A stretch of DNA of 11,806 nt from the NCBI GenBank assembly GCA_022709625.1, contig JAKLIL010000022.1, positions 1 to 11,806 of the forward strand. The letters are read 5' to 3'. Of the stretch, positions 6,262 through 11,806 are shown piece by piece. Each line of letters starts with the position of its first letter. Positions within the stretch are counted from its first letter, which is position 1. The notes under the pieces are model-generated. The model did not search any database, was not told the origin of the DNA, and was given only the letters and a program-made list of their open reading frames with translations. This DNA comes from Verrucomicrobiota bacterium. GTDB lineage: Bacteria; Verrucomicrobiota; Kiritimatiellia; CAIQIC01; Lenti-01. The position numbers and the translations under genes were made by a program.

Positions 6262-7197
6262 TCAATGCCGCGGTTTCAGGAAAGCCGCGTAGGTCTCGCG
6301 CAGGCCGTCGGCAAAAGCGGTTTGGGGCCGCCAACCGAGCGCGCGCAAGGGGGCGGCGTCGAGGCGCTTGAGGGGCGCGCCGTCGGGTTTCGAAGCGTCG
6401 AATTCCAGATCGCCTTCGAATCCGACGACCTGCTTCACGGTCTCGGCGACGTCCGCGATGGACAAATCCTCGTCGGGGCCGACGTTGATGGGGCCTTGGG
6501 CCGCGTCGTAGTTTTCGGCCAGGAAAAAGCAGGCGTCGGCCAAATCGCGCGAGAACAGGAAGTCTCGGCGGGGTTTCCCCGTGCCCCAGACGGAAAGGAC
6601 GGGGGCTTTCCGTTGCTTGGCTTCATGCAGGCGGGCCATGAGACCGGACGCCACGTGGGCGTGGTCGGGATCGAAATGGTCTTCCGGGCCGTAGAGGGTG
6701 GAGGGGATCGCCGCGAAAAAGCCCAAGCCGTGTTCCTGGCGGACGGCTTCGCAATGCACGAGCCCCGCGAGCTTCGCGGCGGAATAGGCCGCGTTCGTCG
6801 GCTCGAACGGGCCGGTCATCAAGCTGTCGGTCCGCAGGGGCTGCGCGGCGTCGCGCGGATAGCAGCAGGAACTGGCGAGGTACAGGAGCCGCGGCACGCG
6901 CAAGCGCGCCGCCGCGCCCAGCACGTTCAGCGCCACGCGCAGGTTGGATTCCAGCAGGCGCGCCGGATGCGCGCGGTTGAGGCCGATGCCGCCCGACTCG
7001 CCGGCGGCCACGAAGACCACGTCGGGCCGCGCCGCGCCGATGGCCTTTTCGATGGCCGTCGCGCTGGCCCAGCCCGCGGTTTCGGCGGCGGACAGCGTCG
7101 TGGCGGCCAGCCGGCGGCGCCGCGCCTCGGCCGCGAGCGCGGCTCCGGCGAGGGTCTCGCCGCCGGCAATCAAAATCCGGGCGCTGGTCAAATTCAT
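6262..7197 (-). CDS. GDP-L-fucose synthase / ColC-like NAD(P)-dependent epimerase-reductase, copy 1
   Basis: The product has 311 residues. It is an extended short-chain dehydrogenase of the GDP-L-fucose synthase type, which epimerises and reduces a 4-keto-6-deoxy GDP-sugar. Family signatures are GGIGLN (69-74), LASSCCYPRDAAQPL (107-121) with the catalytic Ser and Cys, YSAAK (138-142) with the Tyr/Lys pair, LYGPEDHFDP, HAHV holding the family His, VWGTGKPRRDF, INVGPDEDLSI and FDASKPDGAPLKRLD. ColC, the GDP-L-colitose synthase, is a homologue and cannot be separated by eye. The dinucleotide motif is odd: AGGETLAGA replaces the usual TGHRGLVGS, losing the middle glycine and the arginine. The gene is divergent from the transketolase subunit at 7212 with 14 bases between start codons, and it precedes the radical SAM operon. 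A near-identical second copy lies at 8346-9296. Confidence 0.87.
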   Translation of the reverse strand: MNLTSARILIAGGETLAGAALAAEARRRRLAATTLSAAETAGWASATAIEKAIGAARPDVVFVAAGESGGIGLNRAHPARLLESNLRVALNVLGAAARLRVPRLLYLASSCCYPRDAAQPLRTDSLMTGPFEPTNAAYSAAKLAGLVHCEAVRQEHGLGFFAAIPSTLYGPEDHFDPDHAHVASGLMARLHEAKQRKAPVLSVWGTGKPRRDFLFSRDLADACFFLAENYDAAQGPINVGPDEDLSIADVAETVKQVVGFEGDLEFDASKPDGAPLKRLDAAPLRALGWRPQTAFADGLRETYAAFLKPRH

Positions 7198-7241
7198 GCG
7201 GGCAGGGTATCATGGACCGGATGAATGGGCAAAAGGAAACC
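7182..7241. repeat. Divergent start region, copy A of a duplicated segment
   Basis: This stretch aligns to 9281-9339 with few mismatches and one single-base gap. It contains the reductase start on the minus strand, the block GGGCAGGGTATCATGG, and the first codons of the plus-strand gene. Similarity stops right after GGAAACC, so the duplication that made the two reductases ended just inside the divergent genes. Confidence 0.8.
7185..7213 (+). promoter_or_regulatory. Candidate promoter reading into the second transketolase subunit
   Basis: TGGTCA (7185-7190, 4 of 6 matches to TTGACA) and TATCAT (7208-7213, 5 of 6 matches to TATAAT) are 17 bases apart. It lies partly in the reductase 5' coding region. 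Transcription would start near 7220, which would favour ATG 7221 over ATG 7212 as a leaderless start. The same layout recurs at 9284-9312. Confidence 0.35.
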
Positions 7242-8276
7242 GAAGAAGCCGCCTCCGCCGCCGGCGGATTCCGGCGCGTGGCGCTCGTCAACGTGCGGAT
7301 CGAATCGCGCCAGCGGTCGCCGGTCGGCCTGCTGACGCTCGCCGCGTGCATCCAGGCGGTCAAGGAGCGGATGGCCGCGGAGCCGGACGTATTCTTCCTG
7401 ACCGGGGATTTCGGCTCGCCCGTCCTGGACGGCGTTCGCCGGGATTTTGCCGGGCGCTTCCTGAACATGGGCATTGCCGAGCAGAATCTCGTGAACGTGG
7501 CGACGGGCCTTGCGCTGGAGGGATATCGCGTCGCGGCCTACGCCATCGCGCCGTTTATCACGATGCGCTGTCTCGAGCAGATCCGCATCAATCTCGCCAT
7601 CCTTTCGCAAATCCGGCCGCTGAACGTGACGCTGGTCGGCGTCGGGGCCGGCTACAGCTACGAGGTGTCCGGCCCGACCCACCAGGCCTTGGAAGACATC
7701 GCCGTGATGCGGGCGCTGCCGAACGTCGGCGTGTGGTCGCCGGCGGACGCCGCGACGGCCACCGCCATGGCGAATCGGGCGCTGGATGCCCCGGGCGTGC
7801 GCTACGTGCGGCTCGACAGCCATCCGCTGCCCGACCTCGGGCCGGCGCCGACGGCGGACGAATTGCGGCAGGGATTTCGTCTCGGCGGCAGCGCCGGCGC
7901 GGCGGCCGCCGTCGTTTCGACCGGCTACATGAACCATCTGGCGCTCGGCGTGCGCGACGAACTGGAAGCGGCCGGCGTTCCCGTCCTGACGGTGGATTTG
8001 ATGGATCTGGCGGCGCCCGACCTGGTCGCGCTGGCGGCGGCGCTGGGGTCGTGCCGCGCGATTCTGACGATGGAAGAAGGATTTGTCGGTCGCGGGGGCA
8101 TGGATGGCTTGCTGGCGATGCATCTTGGCCCGCGCCTGCCCAAGGCGAAATGGGCCCATGCCGGCCTCGCGCCGCGCTACGGCTTCGAGATCGGTCCGCG
8201 CGACGCGCTGCTGGCGGCCCAGGGGCTTTCGCGGCCGGCGCTGGCGCAGCGGATGGTCGATCTCATCAACGGATAA
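7212..8276 (+). CDS. Second transketolase C-terminal subunit with unusual N-terminal extension
   Basis: The product has 354 residues. From about residue 48 on it is a transketolase Pyr plus C-terminal domain: TGDFGSP (64-70), FLNMGIAEQN (83-92) with E90 as the thiamine-activating Glu, YAIAPFITMRCLEQ, VGVGAGYSYEVSGPTHQALEDIA (142-164) and VRLDSHPLPDL (199-209). It is paralogous to the subunit at 2931-3869 but clearly diverged. Residues 20-47 (RRVALVNVRIESRQRSPVGL, then LTLAACIQ) do not look like transketolase. They resemble the first strand, loop and helix of a B12-binding domain. No N-terminal partner subunit is next to it. It might share the one at 3862-4695. The start could be ATG 7212 (AGGG four bases upstream) or ATG 7221. 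It converges on the second reductase. Confidence 0.85.
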   Translation: MDRMNGQKETEEAASAAGGFRRVALVNVRIESRQRSPVGLLTLAACIQAVKERMAAEPDVFFLTGDFGSPVLDGVRRDFAGRFLNMGIAEQNLVNVATGLALEGYRVAAYAIAPFITMRCLEQIRINLAILSQIRPLNVTLVGVGAGYSYEVSGPTHQALEDIAVMRALPNVGVWSPADAATATAMANRALDAPGVRYVRLDSHPLPDLGPAPTADELRQGFRLGGSAGAAAAVVSTGYMNHLALGVRDELEAAGVPVLTVDLMDLAAPDLVALAAALGSCRAILTMEEGFVGRGGMDGLLAMHLGPRLPKAKWAHAGLAPRYGFEIGPRDALLAAQGLSRPALAQRMVDLING

Positions 8277-8345
8277 GGCTACTCAATCCGGCTCAGGCGG
8301 CCCGGCAGAGGGCGGCCCGGTCGGCGCGGGGGGGGGGGTGCGCCC
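8277..8345. other. Short convergent intergenic region with G11 tract and 10-base direct repeat
   Basis: This 69-base gap separates two stop codons. GGCGGCCCGG occurs twice with a 15-base period (8296-8305 and 8311-8320). A run of eleven G spans 8328-8338, followed by TGCGCCCC. No T-tailed hairpin is visible on either strand, so no intrinsic terminator is called. Confidence 0.7.
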
Positions 8346-9296
8346 CTAGCTTGGCTCGAAATGCCGCTTCTGCTTGCAGTACGCGGCATAGGTCTTGCGC
8401 AGGCCGGCGGCGAAATCCGTCTTGGGTTTCCAGCCGAGGGCGCGGAGGGGGGCGGCGTCGAGGCGCTTGAGGGGTGCGCCGTCGGGCTTCGAGGCGTCGA
8501 ATTCCAGTTGACCTGCGTAGCCGACGGCCTGTTTGACGGCCGCGGCGACTTCCGCGATGGACAGGTCGGTGTCGGGGCCGACGTTGATGGGTCCGCAGGC
8601 GGCGTCGTAGCGCTCGGCGAGGAAGAAGCAGGCGTCGGCCAAATCGCGGGAATACAAAAAATCGCGCCGCGGCTTGCCCGTGCCCCACACGGAGATCGCG
8701 GGTACGTTGCGCTGCTTGGCGGCGTGCATCCGGACCAGGAGGCCGGAAGCGACATGGGCTTGGTCGGGGTCGAAATGGTCTTCGGGGCCGTAGAGCGTGG
8801 CGGGAATCGCGGCAAACCAGGCCAGATGGCATTCGCGCCGGACGGCCTCGCAGTAGAGGAGGCCGGCGAGTTTGGCGCCGGAATAGGCGGCGTTGGTTGG
8901 CTCGAACGGGCCCGTCATCAGGCTCTCGACGCGCAGGGGCTGGGCGGCGTCGCGGGGATAGCAGCAGGAACTGGCGAGGTAGAGCAAGCGGGGCACGCGC
9001 AGGCGCGCGGCCGTGCCGAGGACGTTGAGAACCACGCGCAGATTGGATTCCATCAGGCGCGCGGGCTGGGACTGGTTGAGTCCGATGCCGCCCGATGCGC
9101 CGGCGGCCACGAAGACGACGTCGGGCCGGGCCGCTTCCATGGCCTTTTCGACGACCTTGGCGTTGGCCCAGCCGGCGGTTTCCTCGGCGGACAGCGCAGC
9201 CGTTGCCAGCCGGCGGCGCCGGGCTTCGGCCGCCAAGGCGGCCCCGGCCAAGGTTTCGGTGCCGGCGATCAAGATTCGGGCGCTGGTCAAATTCAC
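8346..9296 (-). CDS. GDP-L-fucose synthase / ColC-like epimerase-reductase, copy 2
   Basis: The product has 316 residues. It is a paralogue of the reductase at 6262-7197: about 57 differences over 310 aligned positions in my hand count, or about 82% identity. All signature residues are kept: GGIGLN, LASSCCYPRDAAQPL, YSGAK, LYGPEDHFDP, QAHV, VWGTGKPRRDF and FDASKPDGAPLKRLD. The altered dinucleotide motif is shared (AGTETLAGA). Differences cluster at 31-55, 151-160 and 187-200, and the C-terminus is longer (KQKRHFEPS). The start is GTG at 9296, matching the ATG of copy 1, and keeps MNLTSAR. It is the only minus-strand gene between two plus-strand genes and has no operon partner. Keeping two intact copies suggests divergent substrates or a recent duplication. 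Confidence 0.87.
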   Translation of the reverse strand: MNLTSARILIAGTETLAGAALAAEARRRRLATAALSAEETAGWANAKVVEKAMEAARPDVVFVAAGASGGIGLNQSQPARLMESNLRVVLNVLGTAARLRVPRLLYLASSCCYPRDAAQPLRVESLMTGPFEPTNAAYSGAKLAGLLYCEAVRRECHLAWFAAIPATLYGPEDHFDPDQAHVASGLLVRMHAAKQRNVPAISVWGTGKPRRDFLYSRDLADACFFLAERYDAACGPINVGPDTDLSIAEVAAAVKQAVGYAGQLEFDASKPDGAPLKRLDAAPLRALGWKPKTDFAAGLRKTYAAYCKQKRHFEPS

Positions 9297-9339
9297 GGGG
9301 GCAGGGTAGCATGGGCGCGCAAATGGGCAATGGGAAACC
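9281..9339. repeat. Divergent start region, copy B of a duplicated segment
   Basis: Aligns to 7182-7241. It shares GGTCAAATTCA, GGGCAGGGTAGCATGG (one mismatch to copy A) and ATGGGCAA, then GGAAACC. One missing base relative to copy A puts the inner ATGGGCAA block in a different frame for the plus-strand gene. Confidence 0.8.
9284..9312 (+). promoter_or_regulatory. Candidate promoter reading into the glycosyltransferase
   Basis: TGGTCA (9284-9289) and TAGCAT (9307-9312) are separated by 17 bases, the same layout as at 7185-7213. The -10 is weaker (4 of 6 matches). The predicted start of transcription near 9319 would favour ATG 9323 as the translation start. Confidence 0.3.
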
Positions 9340-10522
9340 CAGCGTGGTGTATCTGCACCGCTACCCGCCGGAGATCGAGGCGTTCCAGTGGCCGGCGCTG
9401 CGGGAACTGGCCGAGGCGCTGGCGCCGGCCTACGAACTGGTCTATGCCTGCATGGGGCCCGCCAACGGGAAGCGCGATCCGGAACTGCGCGGCCGGATGC
9501 GCGTGATCGAGTTGCCGCTTACCGTGGACCAAACCTCCGGGCGCGACAAATGGCGCAAGACCCGCCTGTGGTACCGGCATCTGGACGGCTTGCTGCGGCA
9601 AATCCGCGCGCTGGAGCCGGCCCTGATCATCTGCAAGGAGACCCTGCCGCTGATTCCGGGGCGCGTGGCGAAGTTGGGAATCCCCACCATCATCGCGACG
9701 AGCGACTGGTGGTGGTCGATTCTGCTGGGCCAAACGCGCTGGGGGCGCCGGGTAGCGGATTGGATGGAGCGGCGCGAGGTGCTGAGCTGGAACCAATCCC
9801 ACGTGAGAGCCACGGTCAGCACCCATGCGGAAGGCCGGCTGCTGGCGGCCAAAGGAATGGACGAAGCGCGTATCGCGGTCATCAACGCCCCGCAGAATCC
9901 GGGCGTGTTCCGGCCACTGGCGCCCGCGCCGACGAAAACGGAGCTGGGACTCGACGAACAGCACAAGCATTTTGCGATCTTCGGCATCATCCGTGGCGGC
10001 AAGGGCTACGACCAGTTGTTGGACTGGTGGCAAACGGCCACGGCGAAGCATCCCGACTGGCGGCTGGTGATCATCGGCGGCGCGGGCGGCGAAACCTGGT
10101 GCCGCCGGCAAATCGCCAAGCGCGGCTTGCAGGCCGCCGTGCATATGACCGGCTGGTTGCCGACCAAGCAGGACGTGAACCGGTGGCTGAACGCGATGGA
10201 CGCGGTGCTGGTCCACCGGCGCAATTCGTCCGACAACCAAGGCATCATTCCGAGCGCGCTCTACAACGGGCTCTCGACGGGCCGGCCCGTCGTGGCCTCG
10301 GGCCTGCCCGGCATCGCGGAAATCGTGCGCGACGGCGCGGATGGGTTCCTGTTCGCGCCCGACGACGGCGCTTCGTTTCTTGCCGCGCTGGAACGGGTGG
10401 TCGCCGATCCCGCCGCCGCCGCCCGCATCGGGCAGGCCGGCCTGGCCCGCGCGGCGGAATGCTTCGATCCGCGCCAAGCGGCGCGGAAGCATCGCGAACT
10501 CATCGACGCGATGGCGCGCTGA
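9311..10522 (+). CDS. Glycosyltransferase, GT4 family (GT-B fold)
   Basis: The product has 403 residues from ATG 9311, or 399 from ATG 9323. Counting from 9323, the N-terminal domain opens with SVVYLHRYPPE (7-17). The interdomain region has VSTHAEGRLLAAKGM, then VINAPQNPGVFRP (187-198), a GT4 hallmark. The C-terminal Rossmann half has FAIFGIIRGGKGYDQLLDWW (217-236), WRLVIIGGAGGE, VHMTGWLP (273-280), then PSALYNGLSTGRPVVASGLPGIAEIV (310-335) and DGADGFLFAPDD (337-348). These bind the sugar nucleotide; a Glu of the E(x)7E site is replaced, since SALYNGLSTGRPVV lacks the first acidic residue. Such enzymes transfer a sugar from an NDP-sugar to a glycan or lipid acceptor on the cytosolic face of the membrane. 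No membrane segment is seen. The start is uncertain between the two ATGs. It is divergent from reductase copy 2. Confidence 0.86.
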   Translation: MGAQMGNGKPSVVYLHRYPPEIEAFQWPALRELAEALAPAYELVYACMGPANGKRDPELRGRMRVIELPLTVDQTSGRDKWRKTRLWYRHLDGLLRQIRALEPALIICKETLPLIPGRVAKLGIPTIIATSDWWWSILLGQTRWGRRVADWMERREVLSWNQSHVRATVSTHAEGRLLAAKGMDEARIAVINAPQNPGVFRPLAPAPTKTELGLDEQHKHFAIFGIIRGGKGYDQLLDWWQTATAKHPDWRLVIIGGAGGETWCRRQIAKRGLQAAVHMTGWLPTKQDVNRWLNAMDAVLVHRRNSSDNQGIIPSALYNGLSTGRPVVASGLPGIAEIVRDGADGFLFAPDDGASFLAALERVVADPAAAARIGQAGLARAAECFDPRQAARKHRELIDAMAR

Positions 10523-10812
10523 TTTCGCGTCCCCCGGCCAGCGCGTATGCGCGCGGTCATTCACGAAAACGCACGGCGCGGACTGCGCATGGCTGTCATC
10601 CCGAGCTTGTCGAGGGATCTCGGCATGGTCCCACAGATTGGCCGGCGGGGTTTGGCCGAGATGTTTCGACTCCGGCGCTGCGCGCCTTCGCTCAACATGA
10701 CCAAGAAGGAACTGGCCAAGTAGGGCGCTCCCGCGGCCCAGCGGGGCAAGGGCCGCGCGATCGCCCGGGGCAACCGACTTGCGCCAGGCTCTAAAGAGGT
10801 GCAGGGCGTTTT
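10523..10812. other. Noncoding stretch between convergent genes
   Basis: These 290 bases lie between the glycosyltransferase stop and the stop of the PLP-dependent dehydratase. I find no convincing gene on either strand. The middle third is occupied by the foldback repeat at 10595-10701. The remainder is GC-rich without a T-tailed hairpin. Confidence 0.75.
10595..10701. repeat. Foldback (REP/MITE-like) intergenic repeat
   Basis: The element begins GTCATCCCGAGC and ends GCTCAACATGAC, an imperfect inverted pair (GTCAT..GAGC against GCTC..ATGAC). Inside it, ATCTCGGC (10617-10624) is exactly complementary to GCCGAGAT (10655-10662), with flanking TCGA/TCGA pairing as well. The left end (GTCATCCCGAGC...GTCGAGGGATCT) and right end (TTTCGACTCCG...GCGCCTTCGCTC) follow a dispersed repeat pattern I recall from many bacterial genomes. 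The whole could fold into one long RNA or DNA hairpin. It holds no coding capacity. Confidence 0.65.
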
Positions 10813-11806
10813 CTACTTAACGGAATTGAGAATGCCGCAGAGCCAGCGGATGCGGGCTTCGTCGAGGGTCGGGTAGTTCCCGATGTAGAAACCGAAGAAA
10901 TGGACATGGTCGACGACGGGGAAGAAGCGGGGGACGTCGGCCTTGGAGGGCGCGATGCCGGCAAGGTAGGGCTGGCGCAGCTGGTTGCCGCCGCCGGCGC
11001 TGCCGCGGCGATACTCGATTCCATTGGCGTCCATGGCGGCCATGAGGCGGTCGCGGCGCGCAGGGTCGGGGTGGTTCATCACCAGGTTGAACGCGTAGTT
11101 CACGCTGCCCTCGACCCGGAAATCGGTCCAGTAGAGGCCGGGATCGATCAAGGAGAGGAAGAGCTGGAAGTTCTCGGTGCGGCGGCGGTTGTTGGCGTCG
11201 AGCCGCTTGAGCTGGGAGCGGCCAATGACGGCGTTGATCTCGGTGCTGCGGTAGTTGCCCGTGGGCCACGCGAAGATGAACTTGGGGTTGAGGTCGGGGG
11301 CGGCGTCTTCCCACTTCTTGCGGAAGGCGGGCGAATCGGCCTCGCGAACCATGCCGTGGGAGCGGAGCATGCGAGCGGCTTGGTAGAAATCCCCGTCGTC
11401 GGTGCAGACCATCCCGCCTTCGATGGTGCTCATGTGGTGGGCGAAGTAGAAGGAGAAATTGGACGCCAGGCCGAAGGTACCGCACTTTTTCCCGTGGTGG
11501 GTCGCCCCGTGCGATTCGCAGACATCCTCGATGAGCGGAATGCGGCGTTGCTGCAATTCGGCGAGGAGGTCGTCGTCAAGGCCGTCGAAGCCTTGGCAAT
11601 GGGTGAGGAACACCGCGCGGACGTTCGGATTCAGGGCGGCGCGGACCTGCTTGGGATCCATGGCAAGGGTGCGCGGATCGATGTCCATGAAGACGGGTTT
11701 GTGGCCGGCGGCGAGCACGGAGGAGACGTCCGAGACCCAGGTGAGGGTGGGAACGACGACTTCGCCGGGCCCGTAGAGGTGGCGCAGGGCGGCCATGGTA
11801 ATGAAA
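10813..11806 (-). CDS. PLP-dependent sugar 3-dehydratase, ColD/E1-like DegT family (N-terminus outside window)
   Basis: The frame is open to the window edge, so the first roughly 70-100 residues are missing; the ATG at 11796 is internal. The fold is DegT/DnrJ/EryC1: VVVPTLTWVSDVSSVLAAG, FMDIDPRTLAMDP, and LIEDVCESHGAT with the Asp that holds the PLP ring nitrogen. Where aminotransferases have the Schiff-base lysine (NKNxTTGEGG), this protein has AHHMSTIEGG. The first His, codon 11437-11439, takes the lysine position. That replacement marks the dehydratases ColD (GDP-4-keto-6-deoxy-mannose 3-dehydratase) and E1 (the CDP-linked counterpart). GTFGL, CTDDGDFY and the C-terminal GNYPTLDE also match ColD in type and position. 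I see no cysteine cluster for the E1 iron-sulfur site in the visible part. The probable product is a 3,6-dideoxy-4-keto NDP-sugar. It ends convergently with the glycosyltransferase. Confidence 0.83.
   Translation of the reverse strand, partial: FITMAALRHLYGPGEVVVPTLTWVSDVSSVLAAGHKPVFMDIDPRTLAMDPKQVRAALNPNVRAVFLTHCQGFDGLDDDLLAELQQRRIPLIEDVCESHGATHHGKKCGTFGLASNFSFYFAHHMSTIEGGMVCTDDGDFYQAARMLRSHGMVREADSPAFRKKWEDAAPDLNPKFIFAWPTGNYRSTEINAVIGRSQLKRLDANNRRRTENFQLFLSLIDPGLYWTDFRVEGSVNYAFNLVMNHPDPARRDRLMAAMDANGIEYRRGSAGGGNQLRQPYLAGIAPSKADVPRFFPVVDHVHFFGFYIGNYPTLDEARIRWLCGILNSVK

Noticed and set aside
10697..10723. Tiny open frame MTKKELAK after the foldback repeat
   Set aside because: Eight codons, starting inside the repeat end, with no ribosome site; most likely chance.
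11431..11439. Loss of the PLP lysine as a sign of an inactive aminotransferase
   Set aside because: The HH before EGG is the known ColD/E1 replacement of Lys by His and marks a working 3-dehydratase.

Overview
The window is GC-rich, densely packed bacterial chromosome. It begins with the last 55 codons of a ClpB-type disaggregase and then runs through most of a nucleotide-sugar / surface-polysaccharide locus. The taxon cannot be fixed from sequence alone. Short TTTTCCACA/TGTGGAAAA palindromes read in frame inside a gene, together with a papain-like exoprotein and a cobalamin-type radical SAM enzyme, make me think of the PVC group (Kiritimatiellota/Verrucomicrobiota). That is recollection and inference, not proof.

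Layout, left to right. (1) 1-168 (+): clpB 3' end. (2) 175-2112 (-): secreted papain-like protease carrying three LGFP repeats, joined by an ATGA overlap to (3) 2109-2834 (-), a sugar-1-phosphate nucleotidyltransferase of HddC type whose middle contains three palindromic repeat copies. (4) 2885-2914: a strong intrinsic terminator. It closes (5) a minus-strand operon of a B12-binding radical SAM protein (4692-6188), transketolase N-terminal subunit (3862-4695) and transketolase C-terminal subunit (2931-3869), whose genes overlap each other. Upstream of that operon lies (6) a GDP-L-fucose-synthase-like reductase (6262-7197), divergent from (7) a second transketolase C-terminal subunit (7212-8276, +). 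(8) A second copy of the reductase (8346-9296, -), about 82% identical by my hand count, is divergent from (9) a GT4 glycosyltransferase (9311-10522, +). (10) 10523-10812 is noncoding and holds a foldback repeat. (11) A ColD/E1-type PLP sugar 3-dehydratase (10813-end, -) runs off the window.

How the genes may work together (inference): the HddC-like enzyme charges a sugar phosphate with GDP. The ColD-like enzyme removes the 3-hydroxyl of a 4-keto-6-deoxy sugar nucleotide. The reductase pair epimerises and reduces at C5/C4. The split transketolase either supplies sedoheptulose-7-phosphate for a heptose or adds a two-carbon branch. The radical SAM enzyme makes a further modification, and the GT4 enzyme transfers the product. 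No 4,6-dehydratase, flippase or polymerase is visible here.

The points most worth a second look are the palindrome read in all three frames inside the nucleotidyltransferase, the duplicated reductase plus divergent-promoter module that now drives two unrelated genes, the apparently chimeric N-terminus of the second transketolase subunit, and the unusual sugar-gene combination.
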